Assembly (NCBI RefSeq): GCF_024297145.1 | Contig: NZ_JANCTC010000007.1 | Location: 1-64,000, forward strand | From: Mesorhizobium sp. LMG 17147 | GTDB taxonomy: Bacteria; Pseudomonadota; Alphaproteobacteria; Rhizobiales; Rhizobiaceae | Direction of reading: 5' to 3' | DNA length: 64,000 nt | In this document: piece after piece, positions 9,023-18,040 of the stretch | Numbering within the stretch: the stretch's first letter is position 1 | Layout of the letters: the number at the start of each line of letters is the position of its first letter | The notes under the pieces: generated by a model | Told to the model about the DNA's origin: nothing | What the model saw: only the letters and a program-made list of their open reading frames with translations | Databases searched by the model: none | Made by a program: the position numbers and the translations under genes

Positions 9023-9151
9023 CAGCCATCGGCGCCCCGCGCCGTTCTCATCGCGCCTTTGCCGGAAGAACCATTGCTGCGAGCAGGCTGGCGGCGATGC
9101 CCGCCGCCGCGAACCAGAAGGCGACCTGGATGCCGTCGGCGACGGCAATTT

Positions 9152-10483
9152 TCAACGCATCGCCGGACAATTCGCCGATTGGCTGTTCGCAATCGCGATC
9201 AGCACGGCCATGCCGATGGCGTTGCCGACATTGAGTGTCGTCGAAGCCATGCCCGAGGCGACGCCTTGCTGATCATGGGCAACGCCGGAAGCGGCGGCAA
9301 TCCACATGGCGGTCCAGACGATGCCTTGTCCGACGCCGGAGACGATCAGTCCGGGTACGAGGGACAGATAGCTGCTCTCCGCGGTTGCGCCTGATACCAT
9401 CAATGCAGTGCCGACCGCGCCGAGGATCATGCCGCCGACCAGCGTGCTGCGCGTCGAAAAGCGCGTCGCCAGACGCTCGCCGGCTTGCGTGCCGGTGGCG
9501 ATGGCGACCGACGGCACGAGAAAGGCGAGGCCCGTCTGCAAGGCAGTGAAACCGTGTACGTTCTGCAACAGCACGGTGAGGAAGTAGGGCAGCGCTCCGA
9601 AAGTCGCCATGTAGAGGAAGGTTATCGTCATTCCGGCGACGAGGCTGCGGTTGTAAAACAGGCGCAGCGGCATCAGCGGATCGGCGCTCTTCGCCTCGAT
9701 CATCGTGAAGGCGATCAGGAAGAATGCCGCCAGTGCTGCGCTGACGATGATTGCGGTCGATCCCCAGCCATATTCAGGCCCCTGAACCAGGGTGAAGACA
9801 AGCAGCGTCGCCCCAGCGGTGACGGTCAATGCGCCCGGCAGATCGAAGCTGCGCTGCTCGTGCCGCTTGCGATCGCGCGGGATGATGGCGAAAGCCGCGA
9901 TGATGGCGATCCCGGCCAGCAGCACGTTGACGTAGAAGACCGACGGCCAGCCGAAGGCGCTGGTCAGAAACCCGCCGGCAAGCGAACCGAGCGTCAGGCC
10001 GCTGGCGCCCGCGCCGCCCCAGACGGCGAGCGCCCGGTTGCGTTCCGGTCCTTCGGCGAACAGACGGTTGATCAGCGACAGCGTCGCCGGAAACAGGAAT
10101 GCGGCGCCGATGCCTTGTACCGCACGTGCCGCAATGATGATTTCCGGTGACCATGCCAGGCCGCCGACAAGCGAAGAAAGCGCGTAGAGCCAGAGTGCGA
10201 AGATGAAGACGCGGCGCTGGCCGATCAGGTCGGCGGCCCGGCCGCCGAACAGCAGGAACCCGCCGGTAAAGACAGTGTAGGCGCTCACCACCCATTGCAG
10301 GGTCTGCCCGGAAAATCCGAGGCCGGCGCCGATCTCCGGCAGGGTCACGAAGACGATGTTGAGGTCGAGCGAGATGATGAGCTGCGCGAAGGCGAGCAGC
10401 GCCAGCGTTGCGCCGCGCTTCACACCGGTTGTCCCTTGCGTTGCGATTGCCCCGAGCGGCGCGCCCTGATCCAGTGAACTCAT
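9152..10483 (-). CDS. MFS drug-efflux-type transporter, C-terminus frameshifted
   Basis: This 443-aa inner-membrane protein of the major facilitator superfamily (DHA2-like) has about 13 hydrophobic segments, starting LALLAFAQLIISLDLNIVFV. The conserved motif GRAADLIGQRRVF lies after helix 2. The reading frame ends in SQSANCPAMR, which is not natural. In the next frame the sequence continues ALKIAVADGIQVAFWFAAAG and reaches LPAKAR and a stop at 9048-9050, clearly the missing last helix. A one-base frameshift near 9170-9190 explains this. The divergent TetR gene probably represses it. Activity may be reduced or lost. Confidence 0.85.
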   Translation of the reverse strand: MSSLDQGAPLGAIATQGTTGVKRGATLALLAFAQLIISLDLNIVFVTLPEIGAGLGFSGQTLQWVVSAYTVFTGGFLLFGGRAADLIGQRRVFIFALWLYALSSLVGGLAWSPEIIIAARAVQGIGAAFLFPATLSLINRLFAEGPERNRALAVWGGAGASGLTLGSLAGGFLTSAFGWPSVFYVNVLLAGIAIIAAFAIIPRDRKRHEQRSFDLPGALTVTAGATLLVFTLVQGPEYGWGSTAIIVSAALAAFFLIAFTMIEAKSADPLMPLRLFYNRSLVAGMTITFLYMATFGALPYFLTVLLQNVHGFTALQTGLAFLVPSVAIATGTQAGERLATRFSTRSTLVGGMILGAVGTALMVSGATAESSYLSLVPGLIVSGVGQGIVWTAMWIAAASGVAHDQQGVASGMASTTLNVGNAIGMAVLIAIANSQSANCPAMR

Positions 10484-10493
10484 GTCGGTCTCC

Positions 10494-10572
10494 TTGTCGA
10501 CAATTATTTAATGATCGACAAAGAATTGGGATTTGCAATCCGAAGTCAAGCGGATTATTTGTTGATCGACAA
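10494..10572. promoter_or_regulatory. Operator region between MFS and TetR genes
   Basis: The divergent promoter region contains TTGTCGA at 10494 and TCGACAA at 10515, an inverted pair, plus another TCGACAA at 10566. The two right-hand sites sit in a longer direct repeat: ATTATTT-N2-TGATCGACAAA then AATTGG, about 51 bases apart. This arrangement suits autoregulation by the TetR protein encoded to the right, with repression of the transporter to the left. Confidence 0.65.
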
Positions 10573-10587
10573 AAATTGGAGGTCGCA

Positions 10588-11193
10588 ATGGCGGGAAGGC
10601 CAAGGGAGTTCGACCGCGACCAGGCGCTGGAGAAAGCCCGGGACGCTTTCTGGAGACGTGGCTACGAGGGCACCTCCATGGCCGATCTCGTTTCGGCGCT
10701 TGGCCTCGCATCGGCGCGCATCTATGCCGCCTTCGGCTCGAAGGAGGATCTGTTTCGCGAAGCGGTGGCACTTTACGAGGCCAATGAGGGTGGCTTTGCC
10801 ACACGCGCGCTGCAGGAAGAACCAAACGTCCGGCGCGTCATCGAGCGCATGCTTCGCGACGCGGTCGAAATCTATACGCGGCCGGGGCAGCCGCAGGGCT
10901 GCATGGTGGTGACGGCCGCCACCAATTGCGCCGTCGAAAACGACGCCGTGCAGCAATGGCTGGCGGAGCACCGGCTGGCGCGTACCGCATCGATCGTCGA
11001 GCGGTTGAAGCAAGCGGTGCGCGATGGCGAATTGAAGCCGGGTACCGACGCCGGGACGTTAGGTGATTATTACGCCACGCTGATGCACGGCCTTTCGGTG
11101 CAGGCACGTGACGGCGTGCCGAAAAAGCGGCTGCACGATCTTGTCACCGTCGCCATGCAGGCGCTCGATGCAAGCCTTTCGCAAACGTCCTGA
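10588..11193 (+). CDS. TetR-family transcriptional regulator
   Basis: This 201-aa repressor has an N-terminal helix-turn-helix: GRPREFDRDQALEKARDAFW, then GTSMADLVSALGLASARIYA and FGSKEDLF. The C-terminal half is a ligand-binding domain of the type often paired with MFS exporters. The ATG at 10588 follows GGAGG; upstream in-frame codons extend into the promoter and are unlikely. It is divergent from the MFS gene and the shared region has repeated TCGACAA sites, so it very likely controls both. Its inducer is unknown. Confidence 0.9.
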   Translation: MAGRPREFDRDQALEKARDAFWRRGYEGTSMADLVSALGLASARIYAAFGSKEDLFREAVALYEANEGGFATRALQEEPNVRRVIERMLRDAVEIYTRPGQPQGCMVVTAATNCAVENDAVQQWLAEHRLARTASIVERLKQAVRDGELKPGTDAGTLGDYYATLMHGLSVQARDGVPKKRLHDLVTVAMQALDASLSQTS

Positions 11194-11399
11194 GTTCCGG
11201 GCCGTGACGCCGGTTTCCCATTGCCGGATTGTCGCAATGCGGTCGTGCGACCTCTTTCGGCATGGTTTATTAATTGCTTGACCCGATTGTGAATTCGGGC
11301 CGGGTTGATGCGTGACCCCAAAAAGGCCATGCTTTACCTGTAAAGATCGAGTCTACGGCGATCCCGCTGACGCGGAGATGGCGTTTGGCTGAAAGGGAT

Positions 11400-13178
11400 A
11401 TGATGCGGCAAGGATATGCGCGCTGGCTGACGGGGCTGGCAATCGCGACGGGCATGGCGATCTCGGCTTTGCCGGCGCATGCCAGACAGACCGCCGAGCC
11501 GGTCAGGATCACATCCTTCTCGGGAGCCTATCTCGCCGCGCGGATTGCCGAAGGCGACAACGACCTCGACAGCGCCATTTCCTATTACAAGCAGGCGCTT
11601 GCATTCGATCCGAACGATACGGGACTGCAGCAAAGCCTGATGCTGTCGCTGATCGCGCAGGGGCGCTTCGACGAGTCCCTGGTCTATGCCGACAAACTCA
11701 AGGCGGTTCCCGACGTCGAGCGCTTCTCGCGCCTGGCGCTGGCGATCGATTCCTTCCACAAGAAGGATTTCTCCAAGGCCGAATACTGGCTCAAGCTTTC
11801 GCTCGAATCCGATCTCGACCGGCTGATCTCCGGCGTCATGACCGGCTGGGCCAAGCAAGGTGCGGGTGACGCCGGCGAGGCCATGGCTTCCATCGACAAG
11901 CTGCAGGGCCCCGACTGGTTTAGCCCGTTCAAGTCGTTCCACCGTGCCTTGATTGCCGACGTCTCGGGCCTGCCCGACAGGGCGGATGCGCTCTACACCG
12001 CCACCCTGCAAGACACGGCCGCTGGCGGTGCGGCCCCCGAAACATGGATGCGCAACGCGCAGGCCTACGCCTCTTTCCTCGCCCGCAAAGGCGACAAGGC
12101 CAAGGCGCTGTCGGTGCTCGACAAGGCCGAGGCGTTTGCGCCCGGCAAGGTCGAGATTGCAGCGCTTCGCGACAAGATCAACAAGGGCGAAAAGATCGAA
12201 CCATTCGTTGCTGGTCCGTCGGACGGCGCCTCGGAGATCCTGCTCGATCTCGCCACCGCGCTCAACCGCGGCGGCGGCGAGCCGTTCGTGCGGCTCTATC
12301 TGCGATATGCCCTGGCGCTGCGGCCCGGCAACGACGCGGCGCTCGTTCAGCTTGCCGCGGTCGCCGAGCAGTTGAAAGACGGCGAGGGCGCCATCGCGCT
12401 CTATCGCCGCATTCCCGCCGGCTCGCCGCTGAAGGAGCTGTCGGACCTGCAGCTTGGCCTCAACCTCGCCGATCTTGACCGCAATGACGAGGCGATCGCT
12501 CACCTCAAGGCCATCGTCGATGCGCATCCAGACGACATGCGCGCCTATCTGGCGCTCGGCGGCGTCTATTCCGCGAAGGAGGATTTCCGCTCCGCCGCCA
12601 ATCTTTACGACAAGGCAGTCGAGGTGCTGAAGACGCCGACCGCCGCCAACTGGAACATCTTCTACCAGCGCGGCATCGCCTATGAGCGGCTGAAGGAATG
12701 GCCGAAGGCCGAGCCGAATTTCCGCAAGGCGCTGGAGCTCTACCCCGACCAGCCGCAGGTCCTGAACTATCTCGGCTATTCCTGGGTCGACAAGAACATG
12801 AACCTCAAGGAAGGCCTCGCGATGATCCAGAAGGCCGTCGACCTGAGGCCGAGCGACGGCTACATCGTCGACTCGCTGGGCTGGGCCTATTACCGCCTTG
12901 GCCAGTTCGACGACGCGGTGCGCGAAATGGAACGCGCCGTTTCGTTGAAGCCGGAGGATCCGGTGCTCAACGATCACCTCGGCGACGCCTACTGGCGCGT
13001 CGGCCGCAAGCTGGAAGCCACCTTCCAGTGGAACCAGGCCCGCGACCTGAAGCCGGACCCGGATGTGCTTGCCGCCTTGCAGCAAAAGCTGATGAAGGGC
13101 CTGCCGCCGATCGAATCCAACACGGCGCAGGAAACCCCGAACGTAAAACCCGAGCCGGCGCCCGCCCCGAAGGGGTGA
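11400..13178 (+). CDS. Secreted/periplasmic tetratricopeptide-repeat protein
   Basis: This 592-aa protein starts with a signal peptide, [20 protein letters not shown], cleaved around ARQ. TPR units run through most of the length; clear ones are [30 protein letters not shown] and [20 protein letters not shown]. The C-terminus is Pro/Ala/Lys-rich. TPR proteins of this length in rhizobia act as scaffolds at the cell envelope, but the partner is not known. Two tandem ATGs (11400 and 11403) follow AAAGGG. glyQ begins 64 bases after its stop. Confidence 0.88.
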   Translation: MMRQGYARWLTGLAIATGMAISALPAHARQTAEPVRITSFSGAYLAARIAEGDNDLDSAISYYKQALAFDPNDTGLQQSLMLSLIAQGRFDESLVYADKLKAVPDVERFSRLALAIDSFHKKDFSKAEYWLKLSLESDLDRLISGVMTGWAKQGAGDAGEAMASIDKLQGPDWFSPFKSFHRALIADVSGLPDRADALYTATLQDTAAGGAAPETWMRNAQAYASFLARKGDKAKALSVLDKAEAFAPGKVEIAALRDKINKGEKIEPFVAGPSDGASEILLDLATALNRGGGEPFVRLYLRYALALRPGNDAALVQLAAVAEQLKDGEGAIALYRRIPAGSPLKELSDLQLGLNLADLDRNDEAIAHLKAIVDAHPDDMRAYLALGGVYSAKEDFRSAANLYDKAVEVLKTPTAANWNIFYQRGIAYERLKEWPKAEPNFRKALELYPDQPQVLNYLGYSWVDKNMNLKEGLAMIQKAVDLRPSDGYIVDSLGWAYYRLGQFDDAVREMERAVSLKPEDPVLNDHLGDAYWRVGRKLEATFQWNQARDLKPDPDVLAALQQKLMKGLPPIESNTAQETPNVKPEPAPAPKG

Positions 13179-13242
13179 CCCCATCGCCTTGACGGTCGCG
13201 GAGCGGCACTCTACGAGGTGCCGCATCCCGCCGGAGGCCGCC

Positions 13243-14304
13243 GTGACCGTTGATATTCCTGCCCACATGCATCCCAGCCGCTCGTTCCAGGGGCTGATCC
13301 TGACTTTGCATAATTACTGGGCGGACTATGGCTGCGTCGTCCTCCAGCCTTACGACATGGAAGTCGGCGCCGGCACATTCCATCCGGCCACGACATTGCG
13401 CGCGCTCGGCCCAAAACGCTGGAACGCGGCCTATGTCCAGCCGTCGCGCCGCCCCAAGGACGGCCGCTATGGCGAGAACCCGAACCGACTGCAGCACTAT
13501 TATCAGTACCAGGTGATCCTGAAGCCCAATCCGCCCAATCTGCAGGAGCTTTACCTCGGCTCGCTGGCCGCGATCGGCATCGATCCGCTGCTGCACGACA
13601 TCCGCTTCGTCGAGGACGACTGGGAAAGCCCGACGCTGGGCGCCTGGGGGCTGGGCTGGGAGTGCTGGTGCGACGGCATGGAGGTGTCGCAGTTCACCTA
13701 TTTCCAGCAGGTCTGCGGGATCGAATGCGCACCTGTAGCGGGCGAGCTCACTTACGGGCTGGAGCGGCTGGCCATGTATGTGCAGGGCGTCGACAATGTC
13801 TACGACCTCAATTTCAACGGCCGCGAAGGCGCCGACAAGGTGACCTATGGCGACGTCTTCCTGCAGGCCGAGCAGGAATATTCGCGCCACAATTTCGAAT
13901 TCGCCAACACCGCGATGCTGCTGCGCCATTTCGAAGACGCCGAAGCCGAGTGCAAGGCGCTGCTACAAGCCGGCGCCCCTATCTCCCCCCTTGAGGGGGA
14001 GATGCCCGCGAAGCGGGCAGAGGGGGTCATCTCAGAAGGCACCTCAAGTCAAGCGTCGAGCACTGCACGAGCGACCCCACCCGGCCCTTCGGGCCACCCT
14101 CCCCTCAAGGGGGAGGGTTATCACCGCATGGTATTCCCCGCCTACGACCAGTGCATCAAGGCCAGCCACGTCTTCAACCTGCTCGACGCACGCGGCGTGA
14201 TTTCGGTCACCGAGCGCCAGAGTTACATCTTGCGGGTGCGCAATCTGGCCAAAGCCTGCGGCGAGGCGTTTCTGCTGACGCAGGCGGGCGGAATGGCGGC
14301 TTAA
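13243..14304 (+). CDS. glyQ: Glycyl-tRNA synthetase alpha subunit with repeat insertion
   Basis: This 353-aa protein is the catalytic subunit that charges tRNA-Gly in the alpha2-beta2 enzyme. [38 protein letters not shown] and [19 protein letters not shown] are the class II core blocks. Usual length is about 300 aa; the excess is an in-frame mosaic repeat at roughly residues 247-292, starting [15 protein letters not shown]. Conserved sequence resumes at [20 protein letters not shown]. The GTG at 13243 has GGAGG six bases upstream. The stop codon lies inside a second, unrelated palindromic repeat. glyS follows after an unusually long gap. Confidence 0.95.
   Translation: MTVDIPAHMHPSRSFQGLILTLHNYWADYGCVVLQPYDMEVGAGTFHPATTLRALGPKRWNAAYVQPSRRPKDGRYGENPNRLQHYYQYQVILKPNPPNLQELYLGSLAAIGIDPLLHDIRFVEDDWESPTLGAWGLGWECWCDGMEVSQFTYFQQVCGIECAPVAGELTYGLERLAMYVQGVDNVYDLNFNGREGADKVTYGDVFLQAEQEYSRHNFEFANTAMLLRHFEDAEAECKALLQAGAPISPLEGEMPAKRAEGVISEGTSSQASSTARATPPGPSGHPPLKGEGYHRMVFPAYDQCIKASHVFNLLDARGVISVTERQSYILRVRNLAKACGEAFLLTQAGGMAA
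13980..14120. repeat. Mosaic repeat inserted in-frame in glyQ
   Basis: The ends are ATCTCCCCCCTTGAGGGGGA on the left and CCCTCCCCTCAAGGGGGAGG on the right, both palindromic. Between them lie GCCCGCGAAGCGGGC and an AGAGGGGGTC/GACCCCACCC pair. Translation reads through without a stop and begins ISPLEGEM. This is the same family as the copies at 105, 16044 and 16857. Confidence 0.88.
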
Positions 14305-14405
14305 AGCGCGTCGCGTTCGACCGGCCTCATGCAACGCGCTTTAAGTTCTTGTTTTGATGCATGTCGTTATCGCAAAACCGCTGCACGCTTTTGCGCGACA
14401 TGCAC
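14303..14405. repeat. Palindromic intergenic repeat overlapping glyQ stop
   Basis: Two nested inverted repeats are seen: AAAGCGCGT (14303) with ACGCGCTTT (14334), and GCATGTCG (14359) with CGACATGC (14396). The second pair encloses an AT-rich TTATCGCAAAACCG loop. The glyQ TAA stop codon is made partly by the first arm. From memory, such units are widespread in rhizobial genomes, but this was not checked. Confidence 0.7.
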
Positions 14406-14816
14406 ATAAGCTCCAGGCGATTTCGACAGGAGCGCTGATTGGCAACGTACCTTGGCCGCTTGCACCGGCTATCGTCCGCAGCGCTTGCCTGACTCCGGGC
14501 ATCGAGAACGTGCCATGCACCTGTGCTGTAAAACAGGCGCTGAGCGCGAGGATTTGCAGGAATGTCGATGCCGTTTTCATTCGTTTAGCCAATAGCTCTC
14601 TGCCTGAGCGGTGGTCGCTTCAGCGCTGCGTTCGGTTCATGGAAATCTTTGACCCAAGGACGGGCGGACCGCTTCGTGTCCGACAGGCGGCTGAATTTTT
14701 TCGGAAATCGCCGTTGGATGCCTTGATCGTGCTGGCCCGATCTTGCTGGGAAGGGTGACAGCGGCCGGCCGAGTTGCTATGCCCCGCCCGGACCATTTGC
14801 CGCGTGAGCACACTCA
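14406..14816. other. glyQ-glyS spacer without a convincing gene
   Basis: These 411 bases separate two genes that are usually adjacent or overlapping. A minus-strand frame (14592 down to 14341, 83 aa) begins with a basic N-terminus and a hydrophobic stretch, FLQILALSACFTAQVHG, resembling a signal peptide. However, it runs into the palindromic repeat and has no known relative that I recognise. I list it as possible only. No terminator or second promoter is obvious. Confidence 0.4.
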
Positions 14817-17414
14817 ATGCCCGACCTGCTTTTAGAACTCCGTTCGGAAGAGATTCCTGCTCGTATGCAGAGAAAAGCTGCCGGCGACCTGAAGAAGCTG
14901 CTGACCGACGGTCTGGTCGAAGCCGGGCTGACTTATGAGGCGGCGCGCGAATATTGGACGCCGCGCCGGCTGGCGCTCGACATCCGCGGGCTGACCGCCC
15001 GCTCGAAGGACATAAACGAGGAGATCAAGGGCCCCTCGACCAAGGCGCCCGAGCAGGCGGTGCAAGGTTTTCTGCGCAAGGCCGGCCTTGCCTCGATTGC
15101 CGCGGCGCATGTTCATTCCGATCCGAAGAAGGGCGACTTCTATGTCGCCCATATTGCCAGGCCGGGCAGGCCGGCCGAGCAGATCATCGCCGAGCTGGTG
15201 CCGGGCATCATCCGCAACTTTCCCTGGCCGAAATCGATGCGCTGGGGGCCGGCTTCGGCCAAGCCCGGCTCGTTGCGCTGGGTGCGGCCATTGCAATCGA
15301 TCCTGTGCACCTTCGGCCCGGAAACCGAGGAGCCGGTTGTGGTGGATTTCGAGATCGACGGCATCCGCTCGGGCAACGTCACCTACGGCCACCGTTTTCA
15401 TGCGCCGGGCGCCATCACGGTGCGCCGCTTCGACGATTATGTCGCCAAGCTTGAGGCAGCCAAGGTCGTGCTCGATGCCGACCGGCGCAAGGAGATCATT
15501 CTTGCCGATGCCAGGAACCTCGCCTTCGCCAGTGGGCTCGACCTCGTCGAGGACGAGGGGCTGCTGGAGGAAGTGTCGGGCCTGGTCGAATGGCCTGTCG
15601 TGCTGATGGGCGAATTCGAGCAGGATTTTCTGACCATTCCGGCCGAGGTGATCAGGCTCACCATCCGCGCCAACCAGAAGTGTTTCGTGACGCGGCCGCA
15701 CAGTACCGGCGAAGACCTCTCCAACCGCTTTATCCTGACCGCCAACATCGAGGCCAAGGACGGCGGCAAGGAGATTGCCCACGGCAACGGCAAGGTGGTG
15801 CGCGCGCGCCTGTCCGACGCGCTCTATTTCTGGAAGACCGACCAGGGCGACCTGCCGGATCTCGACCAGTTGCAGGCATCGGCCGAAAAGTTCGGGCTCG
15901 ATCTGAACAAACCGCTCGACCAGCGCATGGCCCGCCTCGACCATCTCGGCGTCACCTTCCACGCCAAGCTCGGCACACAGGGCGAGCGGGTGGAGCGCAT
16001 CAAGCGGCTGGCGGAAGAACTGGCGCCGGTCGTGGTGCGCGCAATCTCCCCCCTTGAGGGGGAGATGGCCGGCAGGCCAGAGGGGGTCGTCTCGCGTGAA
16101 GCGCCGGCATCCTCTGCCCAAAATAGGAAGCCGCGTCAGGACGTGCCGACCCCCTCTGTCGCCTTCGGCGACATCTCCCCCTCAAGGGGGGAGATTCCCG
16201 CGCTCGCACGCCGCGCTGCAGTCCTGGCCAAGGCCGATCTCATCACCGAGGTGGTCGGAGAATTTCCGGAACTGCAAGGCGCCATGGGGCGCAAATACGC
16301 ACTGCTGCAGGGCGAGCATCCTTCCGTTGCCGCGGCGATCGAGGAACACTACAAGCCGCAGGGACCGTCCGATCGCGTGCCGACCGACCCGGTGTCGGTT
16401 GCCGTGGCGCTGGCCGACAAGCTTGATACGCTGGTCGGGTTCTGGGCCATTGATGAAAAGCCGACGGGATCGAAGGACCCCTATGCGTTGAGAAGAGCGG
16501 CGCTGGGGGTGGTAAGAATTTTGGTCGAGAATGGGGTAAGACTGCCGCTCCAGCGCCAGTTTTTAAACGCGCTATTCGGGCTTACCTTCAATGGCGGTAA
16601 TCGGTTTTCGGTGGTCTGGCGAGCTGACGATGGGGGTGATTTCACGACCGGTGTGGGATCAGCCGATGATTTGATCAGTGAACAAGCAGGTTCGCTGTCC
16701 TCGGAGGTACGTGGCATCGAACTGCCAGACCACTCCGCGGCTGAGATAATTGCCGACCTCCTCGCCTTCTTCCACGATCGCCTAAAGGTCTATCTCCGCG
16801 ACCAGGGCGCGCGGCATGATCTGATCGACGCGGTGTTGGCGGCAGGTTCGCGCCCAATCTCCCCCCTAGAGGGGGAGATGTCGGCGAAGCCGACAGAGGG
16901 GGGCGCTGTCCCGCCAGCCTCTCATTCTGTCGCGCCCCCCTCTGCCCTGCCGGGCATCTCCCCCTCTAGGGGGGAGATCGGCCAATCGTCCAACGACGAC
17001 CTCCTGCAGATCGTCCGCCGTGTCGAGGCGCTTGGCTCCTTCCTCGACACCGAGGACGGCAGGAACCTGCTTGCCGGCACCAAGCGCGCGGCCAACATTG
17101 TGGCTGCCGAAGAGAAGAAGGGGACGGCGATCGCAACCAGCGTTGAGCCGGCTCTGTTCCGGGAGAACGCCGAAAAAACCTTGTTTGCCGCGGTGAATCA
17201 GGCCGAGAGGCAAGCCGGCGAAGCAATTCAAAACGAAGACTTTTCCGCCGCCATGCTGGCGCTTAGCGTGTTGCGCGAGCCGGTTGATTCATTCTTTGAG
17301 AAAGTCCTGGTAAACGATGAGGACCAGGCTGTGCGCGCCAATCGCCTGGCATTGCTCGCCCGCATCCGCGCGGCGACGGACCGGGTCGCCGATTTCTCGA
17401 AAATAGCCGGCTGA
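14817..17414 (+). CDS. glyS: Glycyl-tRNA synthetase beta subunit with two repeat insertions
   Basis: This 865-aa protein is the tRNA-binding beta subunit of glycyl-tRNA synthetase. It opens with [20 protein letters not shown], and family blocks continue to the C-terminal anticodon-binding region ([16 protein letters not shown]). Usual length is about 690-750 aa. Two mosaic repeats lie in frame near residues 410-459 ([14 protein letters not shown] to ISPSRGEI) and 681-720 ([15 protein letters not shown] to ISPSRGEI). Conserved sequence resumes after each ([34 protein letters not shown]). A further stretch near residues 581-641 also exceeds E. coli GlyS. Insert positions fall between conserved blocks, probably in loops. 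Confidence 0.95.
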   Translation: MPDLLLELRSEEIPARMQRKAAGDLKKLLTDGLVEAGLTYEAAREYWTPRRLALDIRGLTARSKDINEEIKGPSTKAPEQAVQGFLRKAGLASIAAAHVHSDPKKGDFYVAHIARPGRPAEQIIAELVPGIIRNFPWPKSMRWGPASAKPGSLRWVRPLQSILCTFGPETEEPVVVDFEIDGIRSGNVTYGHRFHAPGAITVRRFDDYVAKLEAAKVVLDADRRKEIILADARNLAFASGLDLVEDEGLLEEVSGLVEWPVVLMGEFEQDFLTIPAEVIRLTIRANQKCFVTRPHSTGEDLSNRFILTANIEAKDGGKEIAHGNGKVVRARLSDALYFWKTDQGDLPDLDQLQASAEKFGLDLNKPLDQRMARLDHLGVTFHAKLGTQGERVERIKRLAEELAPVVVRAISPLEGEMAGRPEGVVSREAPASSAQNRKPRQDVPTPSVAFGDISPSRGEIPALARRAAVLAKADLITEVVGEFPELQGAMGRKYALLQGEHPSVAAAIEEHYKPQGPSDRVPTDPVSVAVALADKLDTLVGFWAIDEKPTGSKDPYALRRAALGVVRILVENGVRLPLQRQFLNALFGLTFNGGNRFSVVWRADDGGDFTTGVGSADDLISEQAGSLSSEVRGIELPDHSAAEIIADLLAFFHDRLKVYLRDQGARHDLIDAVLAAGSRPISPLEGEMSAKPTEGGAVPPASHSVAPPSALPGISPSRGEIGQSSNDDLLQIVRRVEALGSFLDTEDGRNLLAGTKRAANIVAAEEKKGTAIATSVEPALFRENAEKTLFAAVNQAERQAGEAIQNEDFSAAMLALSVLREPVDSFFEKVLVNDEDQAVRANRLALLARIRAATDRVADFSKIAG
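16044..16195. repeat. Mosaic repeat inserted in-frame in glyS (first)
   Basis: This 152-base unit has ends ATCTCCCCCCTTGAGGGGGA and CCCCCTCAAGGGGGGAGAT, and inner arms CAGAGGGGGTC and GACCCCCTCTG. Its translated interior closely resembles the same frame of the intergenic copy by rnhB: both contain [23 protein letters not shown] and EAP. That is direct evidence that the insert and the intergenic unit are one family. Confidence 0.92.
16857..16978. repeat. Mosaic repeat inserted in-frame in glyS (second)
   Basis: This 122-base unit has ends ATCTCCCCCCTAGAGGGGGA and TCCCCCTCTAGGGGGGAGAT, forming near-perfect complementary arms with the inner pair AGAGGGGGGCG and CGCCCCCCTCT. The CTAG centre differs from the TTGA centre of the other copies, so it is a variant of the same family. 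It translates without a stop, ISPLEGEM to ISPSRGEI. Confidence 0.92.
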
Positions 17415-17449
17415 CATCCGCGAAAAAATCATCGCTTGTGCTTCAGGCG

Positions 17450-17881
17450 CTATTTGGGCTGATCGGGAGCTGCTAGCGGCGCAGGCTGCGGCGCGGCCGG
17501 CTCAGGGGTTTTGCTGGCGACCTTTGGATCGGCCTTGCTGTTCGCGGCGGGCGCGGCAGCGGTGGCCGGCGCGGCTTTGGGCGCGGGCGTTGCAAAGGCA
17601 TCGCCGACGATACCGCCGCGAATGATCATCGGGCTTCCGTTGAAGCCATGACTCGGCTGGCTCGGGATTGCCGCGACCTTTTCATCGGTGACGTTTTCAT
17701 TAATGTCAGGCAACGGCGCGCCGAGCGCGACGATCGACGGTGTTTTCGCCCGTTCGAGCGCGCCGACACTTACCACCGACGGCGTTGCAGTCGTCTGCCC
17801 GACAAAAACCAGCGATGAAGCCTGCGCCGTGCCGGCCATAACCGCCAGGCCAAGCGCACCAACGATACGCATCGAAAACAT
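17450..17881 (-). CDS. Secreted Ala/Pro-rich hypothetical protein
   Basis: This 143-aa protein has a signal peptide, MRIVGALGLAVMAGTAQA, then a mature part with SSLVFVGQTTATPSVVSVG and GFNGSPMIIRGGIVGDAF. The last 45 residues are a low-complexity Ala/Pro/Lys tail, probably disordered in the periplasm. The ATG at 17881 follows AAGGGG. It is convergent with glyS and divergent from the Sua5 gene. I recognise no family. Confidence 0.72.
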   Translation of the reverse strand: MFSMRIVGALGLAVMAGTAQASSLVFVGQTTATPSVVSVGALERAKTPSIVALGAPLPDINENVTDEKVAAIPSQPSHGFNGSPMIIRGGIVGDAFATPAPKAAPATAAAPAANSKADPKVASKTPEPAAPQPAPLAAPDQPK

Positions 17882-18040
17882 GATAGGTCCCCTTGTCCAA
17901 GAAGACGGCACCCTAGCCGAGGGCAATTGATGCCGGCTTGCGAGGAAGCATAGCATTTTAGCGATTTGCGATTCGCCAACGCCTGGGCTTGCCCGCCCGG
18001 CGTCGCCGTATTAGGCACCCGCATCCGTGAGGTGACGACA

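Noticed and set aside
11334..13268. A 644-codon minus-strand frame opposite the TPR gene
   Set aside because: It mirrors the TPR coding sequence, no family is recognisable, and the opposite strand has a signal peptide and repeats.
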